Assembly (NCBI RefSeq): GCF_026625145.1
Contig: NZ_CP113088.1
Location: 3,141,501 to 3,205,500, forward strand
Direction of reading: 5' to 3'
Length of the DNA stretch: 64,000 nucleotides
Source: Lacinutrix neustonica
GTDB taxonomy: Bacteria > Bacteroidota > Bacteroidia > Flavobacteriales > Flavobacteriaceae
Each line of letters starts with the position of its first letter. Position 1 is the stretch's first letter. A program made the translations under genes and the position numbers. Shown here piece by piece: positions 52,965 through 62,354 of this stretch. The notes under the pieces were generated by a model. The model was not told the origin of the DNA, did not search any database, and saw only the letters and a program-made list of their open reading frames with translations.

Positions 52965-55900
52965 ATGTTAAACAAAATATTATCAATTTCACTTCAAAAC
53001 AGATTGCTCATCCTGTTAGGAGCACTTGCATTGAGTGTATTGGGCGTGTATTATGCACGTACAATGAACGTCGATGTATTCCCTGACCTTACAGCACCAA
53101 CGGTAACCATTCTTACCGAAGCACACGGCATGGAATCTGAAGAAGTAGAAAAATTAGTAACCTATCAATTGGAAACAGCCTTAAATGGTTCGCCCAATGT
53201 GAGACGAATCCGTTCGTCATCAGCAGCAGGGATTTCCATTGTTTGGGTAGAATTTGAATGGGGAACCGATATTTATCGTGCACGTCAAGTTGTAAGCGAA
53301 CGCATACCTATGGTACGGGAGAATTTGCCGGAAGGTATTGGAGCACCAACTATGGCACCTATTTCATCAATTATGGGTGAAATAATGCTCTTGGGTGTAA
53401 CTTCAGATAGTTTATCGGCAATGGAATTACGAACCTTATCAGATTGGACAATTCGCCCACGCATAAAAGCGATTGGTGGTATTGCAAATGTTGTCGTCAT
53501 AGGTGGCGATTACAAGCAATACCAAGTATTTGCCAATCCTGAAAAGATGAAGCATTACAACGTAAGTCTTACTGAATTAGTAGAGCACGTTAGGGAAGCA
53601 AACAAAAACGCACCGGGTGGCGTAATAAATCAATATGGTAATCAATACATCATAAAGGGAAGCGGTAGAGCTTATGCGTTGGAAGATTTGCAAGAAGCGG
53701 TTCTTAAGCAAGTAAACGGTCAGACCATCAAAATAAAAGATGTGGCAACGGTTCAAATTGGTGCTGCCGATAAAATTGGCGATGGTTCATTAAATGCAAA
53801 ACCTGCGGTTATTCTGACCATTTCAAAACAACCCGATGTAAACACTTTGGAACTGACAGACCGATTGGATGAAGCCATTGCAGACTTGGAAAAAACCTTG
53901 CCAAAAGGTGTCAACATTAAAAGTCACATTTTTAGGCAATCCGATTTTATTGATGCTTCCATTAGTAATTTGAATCAAACGCTATTAGAAGGTGCATTCT
54001 TTGTAATGATTATACTTTTCATCTTTTTAATGAATTGGAGAACAACTTTAATCTCTTTATTAGCAATTCCTATTTCTTTATTGGTGTCCATCATCATTTT
54101 AAAATGGTTGGGTTATACTATTAATACAATGAGTTTAGGTGGTATGGCAATAGCTATTGGTGCATTGGTAGATGATGCCATTATTGATGTGGAGAATGTG
54201 TATAAACGGTTACGAGAGAATATCAAAAAGCCGAAAGCAGAACGACAATCGACAATTACAGTTGTTCGTGATGCATCTGTAGAAATTAGAAGTTCCATCA
54301 TTATCGCAACCCTAATTATTATTGTATCATTTATTCCATTATTCTTTTTAAGTGGTATGGAAGGTCGATTGCTGAAACCATTAGGTATTGCGTTTGTAAC
54401 GTCTGTTTTAACATCATTGATAGTTGCAGTAACGGTAACACCTATTTTATGTTCCTATTTATTAGATAACGAAAAGCTCTTAAACAAGCAAGCAGAAGGA
54501 ACACGTGTGGAACGATGGTTACAGAAACATTATGGTAACCTCTTAGAGCGTGCCACAAATATTCCAAAAACCATTATTGGAACTACAGTAATTGCATTTA
54601 TCATAAGTCTTGTTGTCTTAACGCAACTGGGAAGAAGCTTTTTACCCGAATTTAATGAAGGGTCTTTAGTAATTAGTGTCGTTGGACCACCAGGAATGTC
54701 TTTAGAAGAAAGCAATAAAACAGGGAAATTAATAGAGACAATTTTATTGGATTTACCGAAGTAGAAGTTGTTACCCGAAGACAAGGAAGAGCTGAATTAG
54801 ATGAACATGCACAAGGCGTAAATGCATCAGAAATAGATGTGCCTTTTATTTTGAAAGACAAAACCAAAGAAGAATTTTTTGAAGAAGTCCGAAACAAATT
54901 AAGCATTGCACCAGGAGTAAATATTACTTTGGGTCAACCAATCGCACACCGAATTGACCATATGCTTTCTCGGAACACGTGCCAATATTGCTATTAAAAT
55001 CTTTGGTTCAGATTTGCAACGCTTGTTTGAAGTTGGTAAAAGCGTAGAGCAGAACATTAAGGATATTGATGGATTGGCAGATGTTGCAGTTGACCAACAA
55101 ATTGAAGTACCGCAAATACGTATCAAACCCAAACGCCAAATCCTTTCCGCTTATGGAATGACCGTAGGTAATTTAATGGAACAAGTAGATATTGCTTTTG
55201 CAGGAGAAGAAGCAGGTGAAATTTACGAAGGACAACAATATTTTGATTTGGTTGTGCGCTATGAGAAACCATTTAGAGATGATATTGAAAATATCAGTAA
55301 TGCCTTAATCAGTTTGCCAAATGGTGGTCAAACCATATTAGGTGAATTGGCAACCATTCAATCCGTAAGTAGTCCAAATACCATTAACCGTGAAGATGTG
55401 CAACGTAAGATTGTTGTTGCCGCCAATGTTCAAGGCAGAGATTTACGTGGTGCGGTAAACGAAATAAAGGAAGTGGTTGCAAACAATGTTAATATGCCGA
55501 AGGCTACCGCGTGCAATATGGGGGACAATTTGAAAGTGAATCCAAAGCATCGCAATTACTTTTAGCAACAGCCATTGTTGCTATAGGTATTATTTTTCTG
55601 TTGCTCTATTATGAATTTAAAAATGTGCAATTGGCGTTTGTGGTACTCATTAATTTACCATTGGCGTTAATAGGTGGTATCTTAATTGTGTATTTCACTT
55701 CGGAATTATCAGCATTGCAGCAACCATAGGTTTTATTAGCTTATTTGGTATTGCTACACGTAACGGAATATTATTGGTTTCCGAGATATGAAGATTTACG
55801 GAAAGAGGGAATTAATGGTTTCGAGTTAATTAAAAAAGGTGCTTTGGACAGGCTAAACCCGATTTTAATGACAGCCTTTACAACAGGTTTAGCATTGATA

Positions 55901-56050
55901 CCGTTAGCCTTAAAAGGTGGTGAACCCGGAAGTGAAATTCAGAGCCCAATGGCTGTAGTTATTTTGGGTGGTTTGCTTTCAGCTACTATTTTGAACTTGG
56001 TGGTGATTCCTTGTGTGTATCAATTAATAACAAAAAAAGACGCAGTGTAA
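52965..56050 (+). CDS. CusA/CzcA heavy-metal RND pump (five lesions)
   Basis: About 1028 residues after repair, the third RND pump here. Family segments: [22 protein letters not shown] at the start, TM4 motif [21 protein letters not shown] (Asp and Glu of the proton relay), and the repaired late motif [24 protein letters not shown]. Breaks at about 54757, 54971, 55498, 55701 and 55783, all at CCWGA or TCWGG. The raw sequence is in six pieces. The TM4 motif [12 protein letters not shown] differs from the DVGVILAEN of the first pump, so its substrate may be divalent cations or another metal. It ends at 56050 and is followed by a non-coding 200 bp. Confidence 0.83.
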
Positions 56051-56246
56051 ATAGTTAAGTAAAAGTCCTGCCCGAGATATTAAAACATTTGAACATATTA
56101 TGAAATATTAAAAATGAACAATTGTATTTTGGGTGGGATTAATTTGCCTATGGAAGAGTTACAGATTAAATAAACTAAAAAATAATAGTAAAAATTTCAA
56201 TTTTCAATTCCTTTTTTGAACATATTAATTCAAAATAAAAGTAATA
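56051..56246. other. Non-coding gap after RND operon
   Basis: AT-rich sequence without a convincing gene or terminator stem; it separates the metal island from the integrase region. Confidence 0.35.
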
Positions 56247-56411
56247 AATGATAACCACTCTGATATCAGAAAATGCGGAGGCATCAATCAAGCTGAATTC
56301 TTTGCCGTTGCATCAGAATATTTTTTTGAACGTCCAGATTTATTCAAAAAGAAACACCCTGACTTATATAAAATGATGGTAAAAAGTTTCAATCAAAAAT
56401 TAATAACCTGA
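56247..56411 (+). pseudogene. 3' fragment of an mtfA-like gene
   Basis: In frame it reads DNHSDIRKCGGINQAEFFAV, then EYFFERPDLFKKKHPDLYKM and a C-terminus FNQKLIT before a TGA. This matches the last about 50 residues of the MtfA at 48547-49310 (DSHSDIRKYGGTNQAEFF). The two DNA copies differ at many positions, so it is a diverged paralog fragment, not a recent duplication. Its 3' end overlaps the integrase 3' end (56393). The homology starts abruptly at about 56247. Confidence 0.75.
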
Positions 56412-57727
56412 TCCAAGGCATCGTCCGCATCTTTATGAATAAAATTCGCTTGGTAATTCAAAGTAGTTTTCAAATCACTATGTCTATAAAGTTTTTGTAG
56501 CATTAAAGGATGAATTTTATCGCCAGCAATATTTCCGAAGGTGTGACGCGCAATATGATTTGATAAACTTTTATCAATATTACATTGAGAAGCGATTCTA
56601 TTCAAGTATTTATTGAAAAGTTTAGTGGCATTTCCGGTTTTTGTAAAAAAATCTTCATCATCATTTGGTCGAACGTTTTTCAAAAAGGGAAACACATAAC
56701 CGCGGTTTTCAATTTTATGTTTTTTATAATAATTCAAAATCGTTATTCCTTTTTCTCGCACTTTGAGACTTAAAGGCTTTTCATTTTTATTCATCACATA
56801 GTATAATCTGTTATCCTTAAAATCGGACCACTTCAATTTCACAATATCTGAAATACGTATGCCTGCAAAATAAAAGGAAATTAACCAAACATTGTGGGTA
56901 TGCCAAATTGATGAATAGGGTTCTAATTGTAATGCTTCTATACGCTCGACCTCTTCAGAAGTGAGGCCCAATTTGTTGCTCGTTCCAATTCTAATTTTCT
57001 CTTTTTCCCCCGCAAACGGATAATATTTGGCAGCAACGACGCCATCTGTAATTGCAATATTAAAAAGTGTTCTTATAAATATTAATTGGTTTGTAATAGT
57101 TCTAGTTTTCTGATTTAGATAAGCCGAACAAAAGGTTTTATATCGTTCTAAAAATGCCTGGTCAATGTCCCGGAATTTCAATTTTGTGTTTTTTTGGAAA
57201 TGTAAGATGCCATCACTAAAAGAATATTCGGATTTTCTAGCCTTACTAATCCTATTTTTCCTTCTTTGAACAATAGCGTCAATTACTTGCTTTTTTGGCA
57301 GTGAAGTTTTTAAGTTTAAAAACTCTTCAATATTGTACAGAATAGATAACTCTGACTTAGCTACAGAAAAAATTTTACGGTCGTACTTTGTTTTCACACG
57401 TTCAGCAGCAACTACAAAAAATGACTTCGAGCCACCAGGGCCTTTCAGTTTTTGTTTTACTTGTTTTGGGGTAATATTTTCGTCACTATTATCTAAATAA
57501 ACATCGTTCGCCTCTGTTAGTTTTTTCAACAAAAAGTTATTTAGTCTTTTATAATTAGGATGACTTCTCTTTGCTTTACCAGCAACTTTATCCCAATCTT
57601 TTTCAAGTATATATTGACCAAGCCACTTATAATTAGTTTTATAGTTTGCACTTATTCTTATAGCCAAAGGAATTGTACCATCCTTTTTAATCATATTTTT
57701 ACGAAGAACAATTTTAATATTAGCCAT
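56393..57727 (-). CDS. Tyrosine-type site-specific integrase 1
   Basis: A 444-residue integrase with an N-terminal arm-binding domain (ANIKIVLRKNMIKKDGTIPL), a SAM-like domain (about residues 110-240; QAFLERYKTFCSAYLNQK) and a C-terminal catalytic domain. Catalytic pattern: FAGIRISDIVKLKW (Arg), a NKNEKPLSLKV segment with Lys, HIARHTFGNIAGDK (His-x-x-Arg), and LYRHSDLKTTLNYQ (His and Tyr). It is intact. It belongs to the conjugative-transposon type common in Bacteroidota. It faces left, towards the metal island, and its 3' end abuts the mtfA fragment. Confidence 0.93.
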   Translation of the reverse strand: MANIKIVLRKNMIKKDGTIPLAIRISANYKTNYKWLGQYILEKDWDKVAGKAKRSHPNYKRLNNFLLKKLTEANDVYLDNSDENITPKQVKQKLKGPGGSKSFFVVAAERVKTKYDRKIFSVAKSELSILYNIEEFLNLKTSLPKKQVIDAIVQRRKNRISKARKSEYSFSDGILHFQKNTKLKFRDIDQAFLERYKTFCSAYLNQKTRTITNQLIFIRTLFNIAITDGVVAAKYYPFAGEKEKIRIGTSNKLGLTSEEVERIEALQLEPYSSIWHTHNVWLISFYFAGIRISDIVKLKWSDFKDNRLYYVMNKNEKPLSLKVREKGITILNYYKKHKIENRGYVFPFLKNVRPNDDEDFFTKTGNATKLFNKYLNRIASQCNIDKSLSNHIARHTFGNIAGDKIHPLMLQKLYRHSDLKTTLNYQANFIHKDADDALDQVINF

Positions 57728-57889
57728 AGCTTATTGATTTACAAATACAAAGATAGTAAAAACTAGTACAGAATAAGTACAGAATAATTTGAATTCAAAT
57801 GAATATAAACGCTATTAAATAATATTAAAAATTTGTAATCAATTGATTTTAAGGTGTTTTATGTTAAATAACTCATAGTGAAGACTAAG

Positions 57890-57934
57890 CTCATAACCCG
57901 AAGGTCACTGGTTCGAGTCCAGTTCCCGCTACTA
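57890..57934 (+). tRNA. tRNA 3' fragment (CAT anticodon), probable attachment site
   Basis: The sequence CTCATAACCCGAAGG followed by TCACTGGTTCGAGTCCAG and TTCCCGCTACTA reads as a tRNA from the anticodon loop (CAT) through the T-arm (GGTTCGAGTCC) to the acceptor 3' strand. The 5' half is absent: the bases before CTCATAA (AAGACTAAG) do not pair with CCCGA. It is therefore a partial tRNA-Met-type fragment, typical of an integrase attachment site. Not a functional gene. Confidence 0.8.
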
Positions 57935-57935
57935 A

Positions 57936-57971
57936 GTAAGAGTAATCAGAAATGGTTACTCTTTTTTTTTG
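57936..57971 (+). terminator. Rho-independent terminator after the tRNA fragment
   Basis: AAGAGTAATCA pairs with TGGTTACTCTT across a GAAA loop, followed by a run of T. It is the usual terminator found after Flavobacteriia tRNA genes, so the tRNA flank is original on this side. Confidence 0.8.
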
Positions 57972-58107
57972 CAGTAAACTTAATGTTTTACTGTGTTTCT
58001 TCAAATTATACATATTCAAATATTTCTTAATTCACACTCAAATTAGGTGTACAATTCGGTGTACCATTTTTAATTCTAGGTCTACCATTTTTTAAAAACA
58101 TAAAACT

Positions 58108-59311
58108 ATGAATAATAACAAATTAACTATATTATTTCTTTTGCAAAAAGTGAAAGTAAATAAAAAAGGAAAATGCCCAGTAAGGTGCAGAATTACCTAT
58201 TTAAAAAAACGTAAAGAATTCTCTTTAGGACTATTTTTAAACTCAGATTATTGGGATAGTAAAAGACAAAAAGCTAAACCACCTAATCCAGATAACAATT
58301 ATATCAATACTCAATTAAGCCTTATTAGTCAAAAGATTAATGAGGCTTTTTTGTTTCTACAAGTTAATGACAAAGCCTTTGATGTTGAGGATATCTATCT
58401 ACAGTATAAAGGAGAGAATGTAAAGACTCGTAAAACGCTTTTAGAGGTGTTTAAATTGCATAATGAGCGTATGTTTAAGTTAATTGATGTGGATTGCACA
58501 AAGTCAACTTATAGGAAGTTTATTGAGGCTAATAAGCATACTGCTAACTTTATTAAATATCAATATAATAAAACTGACATTTTGTTAGAATCTATTAAAA
58601 TGAATTTTCTAAAAGATTTTGATTTCTACCTAAAGACTGAATTAAATCATAAGCAGATTACTATAAACAAAAGTATACAAAGAGTACGAAAAATCATCAA
58701 ACTTGCCTTAGCAGAAGGTTATTTACAAAAAGATCCTTTTTTATTGTATAAACCAAAGCGCTACGAAACTAAAGTGGTGTACCTGAATCAAGAGGAGTTA
58801 AAGGATTTAGAGAAGTATAGGTTTTCTCAAAAGAGATTATCGCAAGTTAGAGATATGTTTATATTTTGCTGTTACACAGGACTAGCTTATGCAGAAATGA
58901 GTAACCTTTCTAAAGAGCATTTGATTATTGGATTTGATGGTAATATCTCGGATACAAATGTATAGGCAAAAGACTAATGGAGTAGTTTCTGTTCCACTAC
59001 TGTCAAGGGCAAAAGAGGTTTTAGCTAAATATAAAAATGATGACAATCTTTTACCCGTAATTAGTAATCAAAAGTTTAATTCATATCTTAAAGAGATAGC
59101 CGAGATTGTTAATATAGATAAAAGACTTACACATCATATAGCAAGAAAAACTTTTGCAACTACCGTATTACTTTATAATGATGTACCAATGGAAATTGTA
59201 TCTGAATTACTTGGACATTCTAAGATGCAAATTACACAAAAGCATTATGCTAAGGTGGTGCAAAAGAGCGTTAGTTCAGTGATGTTAGATTTAGAAATAA
59301 AGTTGAAGTAG
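58108..59311 (+). CDS. Tyrosine-type site-specific integrase 2 (one frame break)
   Basis: About 400 residues after repair. N-terminal arm-type domain (LLQKVKVNKKGKCPVRCRITYLKK), SAM-like region, and catalytic pattern YTGLAYAEMSNLSKEH (the catalytic Arg is replaced or shifted: CCYTGLAYAEM where CYTGLRYSD is typical), RQKTN, HIARKTFATTVLL, LLGHSKMQITQKHYAKV. Break at about 58949: TCTGGATAC read as TCTCGGATAC; repair gives NIWIQMYRQKTNG. The gene faces away from the first integrase, with the tRNA fragment between. Confidence 0.85.
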
Positions 59312-59330
59312 CAAGAGGAAAGCCAACTTG

Positions 59331-59567
59331 TCAACTTTTTTTATCAAAATTAAAGAGGTCACTAATATTTATATCTAATACAATAGCAATTTCATTGGCT
59401 GTGCTAATAGATGTATTTATTATACCTCTTTCAATTCTACTAATTTGAGATATTTCTATACCTAAATCATTAGCAAGTTCAGCTTGTGTTAAATCTTTAA
59501 ATTTTCTAATCTTTCTAAGATTTTTACCAAATTCTATTAAAAACGCTTGATTTCTTGAATACTCCAC
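59331..59567 (-). CDS. XRE-family helix-turn-helix regulator
   Basis: A 78-residue Cro/CI-type regulator. The HTH motif is LTQAELANDLGIEISQISRIERG. Start is GTG at 59565-59567; an ATG five bases upstream is out of frame. It is divergent from the gene at 59642, and the palindrome between them is its likely operator, so it is probably an autoregulated switch of the element. Confidence 0.88.
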   Translation of the reverse strand: MEYSRNQAFLIEFGKNLRKIRKFKDLTQAELANDLGIEISQISRIERGIINTSISTANEIAIVLDINISDLFNFDKKS

Positions 59568-59601
59568 GCCATAAAACTCGTGTAGTCTTAATATTAATTA
59601 G

Positions 59602-59617
59602 TAGGCAAATTTGCCTA
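59602..59617. promoter_or_regulatory. Perfect 16-bp palindromic operator TAGGCAAATTTGCCTA
   Basis: TAGGCAAA-TTTGCCTA is a perfect inverted repeat without spacer, 34 bp before the XRE start codon (minus) and 24 bp before the ATG at 59642 (plus). It overlaps the likely -33/-7 region of the rightward promoter. This is the typical size and place of an XRE repressor site. Confidence 0.72.
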
Positions 59618-59641
59618 TATTTAAAAACTAAATTTATAAAA

Positions 59642-60475
59642 ATGACAACAGTAATTATTATTATAGTATTAATAGTGATTGGTAAGTTTATTTATGATTC
59701 TTACATAACGAATAATACTAATGAAAGATGGGTAGAGCACAAGTCAATCATAAAAGCATCAGAACGAAATAAAATTGAAGATGAAATAGATTTAGGTTTT
59801 AATGAATTAACTAGAATGTTTTATGAAATAAATAAATTAAATCAATCTAATAATATTTATAGATCTAAAATTATAAAAGTTCAAGAAGCTTTGGAGTACC
59901 ATTTAATTCATTTTGAATATGTTTTAGAAGAATTAGAAGGTTTGTTATATTCAAATAATAAAGAAAACATCACTAAATACATAAAAATCAGAAACCATAA
60001 CCTTGTTGAGTTGTCAAATTATAATAGCGATTATGATGTAGACGGAGCGCTATATACAAGTAAGATAAATAGATTTTTAGACAAATTAAATTCATTAGAT
60101 AAATTAATGCAACCTCTTACAGTTTCTAAAGAAAAGAAAATGAGTAAAAAGGATTGTATGAATATATTACGAAAGGTGCCTTTTATAAATGAAGGCATTA
60201 ATCACAATATTGTTATCTCTAAAGTGGAGTTTAATAATTTTTCAGGAGAAGCATTAGTAACTTTTCATCTTATGAATGTTTATTGTAAAAAAAAAGCTGA
60301 ATCACATTTTTCCTCGGGAGAATTTGACAATGCAGTTGATGCATTAATGAAAAAGTATGTAAGTAATGAGTTAGGAATTAAATTGGATAAATTTAAATTA
60401 GCTAGTGTATATGGCATTTTAGATTATGATGATATAGTAATTGGAGATGTTATTCCTCAAAGCGAAATTATTTAA
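59642..60475 (+). CDS. Membrane-anchored coiled-coil protein of unknown function
   Basis: A 277-residue protein starting with a TM helix (MTTVIIIIVLIVIGKFIYDS) and followed by a long helical, charged region (ERNKIEDEIDLGFNELTRMF, HLIHFEYVLEELEGLLYSNN). Residues 140-277 are an alpha/beta domain (NISKVEFNNFSGEALVTFHL, DIVIGDVIPQSE). No family is recognised. Start at the ATG at 59642, because it follows the operator and gives a clean TM helix. Possibly a membrane effector of the element under XRE control. Confidence 0.55.
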   Translation: MTTVIIIIVLIVIGKFIYDSYITNNTNERWVEHKSIIKASERNKIEDEIDLGFNELTRMFYEINKLNQSNNIYRSKIIKVQEALEYHLIHFEYVLEELEGLLYSNNKENITKYIKIRNHNLVELSNYNSDYDVDGALYTSKINRFLDKLNSLDKLMQPLTVSKEKKMSKKDCMNILRKVPFINEGINHNIVISKVEFNNFSGEALVTFHLMNVYCKKKAESHFSSGEFDNAVDALMKKYVSNELGIKLDKFKLASVYGILDYDDIVIGDVIPQSEII

Positions 60476-60515
60476 TCACACTAAAAAATTTTAGATATAA
60501 TAAAACAAAATTATA

Positions 60516-60872
60516 ATGACTCAAGATATCTTAGAAAGAATAATGATTAATGCTATTTGTAATTTAGATGTGAACCCTTTGAATAATTTGAGTGAAAGTT
60601 TTATGTATTCTAATTTAACAAAAGGAGAGATAATAGACGAGTTTACGTTTGTTTTTAATAGCTATAAATCTCAAGGTGTTCTAAAGTTGACTTATGAGCG
60701 ATCAATTTGCAAGCATTGCTATTCAGATGCTGAAATTTTTAGCTTTTTTGATTTTATTAGCGGATCATTTATTACAAGATATATAATTCACTTTCAGTTT
60801 AATAAAAAATGTACTGTCAGGCTCTGTGATAGTAGTTCATTGCCTTTAGGAAAGGAGAGAGCAATTTTCTAA
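60516..60872 (+). CDS. Hypothetical protein, 118 residues
   Basis: No family recognised. The sequence is soluble with mixed alpha/beta character; it has a CKHCYSDAEIF segment (Cys-x-x-Cys) near residue 67 and RLCDSSSLP near the end. It is 40 bp after the previous gene and probably in its transcript. A long poly-T tract follows its stop. Confidence 0.45.
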   Translation: MTQDILERIMINAICNLDVNPLNNLSESFMYSNLTKGEIIDEFTFVFNSYKSQGVLKLTYERSICKHCYSDAEIFSFFDFISGSFITRYIIHFQFNKKCTVRLCDSSSLPLGKERAIF

Positions 60873-60904
60873 TTATTTTTTTTGAAATTTTTTTATTTTT
60901 TTAT

Positions 60905-60990
60905 CTGAGAGTTTCTCAGTGATGAGGAACCTAGAGATCACCCCCACGCTTTGTCCAGTTTGGGCGGATACTCCGTACCTAATTGTTAAA
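60905..60990 (+). other. Structured GC-rich leader with hairpin
   Basis: CTGAGA-gtt-TCTCAG is a perfect 6-bp hairpin at 60905-60919. After it comes a segment rich in C and G (GATCACCCCCACGC, then CCAGTTTGGGCGG) in an otherwise very AT-rich neighbourhood, ending 19 bp before the ATG at 61010. It may be a structured 5' leader or a small RNA. Confidence 0.45.
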
Positions 60991-61009
60991 TCTAAAAATT
61001 AAAAAGACT

Positions 61010-61354
61010 ATGGTTAAAATTGTAGATTTTAAAACCTATCAAGCCGAAGATGGGAAAGACTTTTGTACCCTAATTGTACAAGGAGGACTTGAGGCTGTAA
61101 AAAGCCAAGAAAAAAACAGAACTTACTTAACTGCAAGAACAGCAAGAGTATCTTGTACGTTTAATGAAGCAGTGTGTAAATCATTAATTGGATCAGACTT
61201 TCCAGGCACTATTCAAAAAGTAGAAGTTGACCCTTATGAGTACACTATTAAAGGATCTGGAGAAATTATTACATTATCTCACCGCTATGAGTTTTTGGGA
61301 GAGGAGGAAAGCATTGTCAAGGAGAATGTTTTCAAAGAGGAAGAAGTGTTTTAA
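61010..61354 (+). CDS. Hypothetical protein upstream of AAA ATPase
   Basis: A 114-residue protein: MVKIVDFKTYQAEDGKDFC starts at the ATG at 61010 (an upstream in-frame Met at 60983 is less likely because it lies inside the leader). The middle TYLTARTARVSCTFNEAVCK and ending EEESIVKENVFKEEEVF. It is small and beta-rich with an acidic tail, like single-stranded-DNA-binding proteins in appearance, but no OB-fold evidence is seen. It is the first gene of the recombination-like module. Confidence 0.5.
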   Translation: MVKIVDFKTYQAEDGKDFCTLIVQGGLEAVKSQEKNRTYLTARTARVSCTFNEAVCKSLIGSDFPGTIQKVEVDPYEYTIKGSGEIITLSHRYEFLGEEESIVKENVFKEEEVF

Positions 61355-61460
61355 GCTTCTTTGATAATTCAAATTTAAAGGTTCTAGCTTAGGTTAGGGC
61401 CTTTTTTTATGGCTATATAAAAAGATTATATAAGCTCAAATTTTATTAAATATAATATAT

Positions 61461-62354
61461 ATGAAACTACAACAAGCCAAAAGGCATCAAGTTAAATTAC
61501 GACTTGGATTAAGTGGTGCAAGTGGATTTGGTAAATCTTATAGTGCACTATTACTAGCATTTGGAATTACAAATGATTGGTCTAAAATTGCAATTATAGA
61601 TACAGAAAACGGTAGTGCTAGTTTGTACTCACATTTAGGAGATTATAACGTATTGTCATTAGAAGCTCCTTATAGCCCTGAGCGTTATATTGAAGCTATT
61701 AAAGCTTGTGAAAATGCTTCAATTGAGGTAATTATAGTCGATAGTATAACTCATGAATGGAATGGGAAAGGGGGATGCTTACAAATTCATGAGCAATTAG
61801 GAGGTAGATTTCAGGATTGGGCAAAATTAACCCCAAGACATCAGGCTTTTATAGACGCAATATTACACTCCAATTGTCATGTAATTACAACGACTAGACG
61901 TAAAGTAGATTATTCATTAGACACCTCACAGAATGGACGTACAAAAGTTGTCAAACATGGCACAAAAGAAATTACTAGAGAAGGATTTGAATATGAACTA
62001 ACTGTAAATTTTGAATTAATTAATGATAAGCATTTAGCTAAAGCATCAAAAGATAGAACCGGATTGTTCTCTTCTGATAAACCTGAATTTGTAATTAATG
62101 CCTCTACAGGTGAGAAATTAATTGCTTGGTGTAACGAAGGTATATCAATAGTAGAGATTAATAACGAAATTGAAAGCTGCGTTTCTATCGAAGATTTAAA
62201 ACGAATTTACACTAAATATTCAAGTGTTCAATCAGAGATTAAACCACTAATTGTAAAACGTAAAGAAGAATTAGAGGCTATAGATAGTCAGCTAATTGAC
62301 CAAAAAGAAATTGTAAACCCATTAAAAATAGAAAACAATGGAATTGATAGCTAA
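61461..62354 (+). CDS. RecA-like AAA ATPase (phage/plasmid type)
   Basis: A 297-residue ATPase: Walker A GASGFGKSYSALLL (residues about 20-33), Walker B-like IEVIIVDSITHEWNG, and TTRRKVDYSLD. This is the pattern of the AAA_24/Sak4-like family of single-stranded annealing or recombination ATPases found in phages and plasmids. Region 230-290 has charged helices. It is 106 bp downstream of the small protein and overlaps the next start by 17 bp, so it is part of the same transcript. Confidence 0.8.
   Translation: MKLQQAKRHQVKLRLGLSGASGFGKSYSALLLAFGITNDWSKIAIIDTENGSASLYSHLGDYNVLSLEAPYSPERYIEAIKACENASIEVIIVDSITHEWNGKGGCLQIHEQLGGRFQDWAKLTPRHQAFIDAILHSNCHVITTTRRKVDYSLDTSQNGRTKVVKHGTKEITREGFEYELTVNFELINDKHLAKASKDRTGLFSSDKPEFVINASTGEKLIAWCNEGISIVEINNEIESCVSIEDLKRIYTKYSSVQSEIKPLIVKRKEELEAIDSQLIDQKEIVNPLKIENNGIDS

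Larger units (their letters stand above)
57728..58107. other. Intergenic region between two integrases
   Basis: A 380-bp region between the divergent starts of the two integrases. It holds the tRNA 3' fragment (57890-57934) and its terminator (57936-57971), annotated separately. The rest is AT-rich sequence with no gene; promoters of both integrases must lie here. Confidence 0.6.

Noticed and set aside
57781..57900. Complete tRNA gene
   Set aside because: The expected 5' acceptor strand and D-arm are absent upstream of the anticodon loop; only the 3' half is present.
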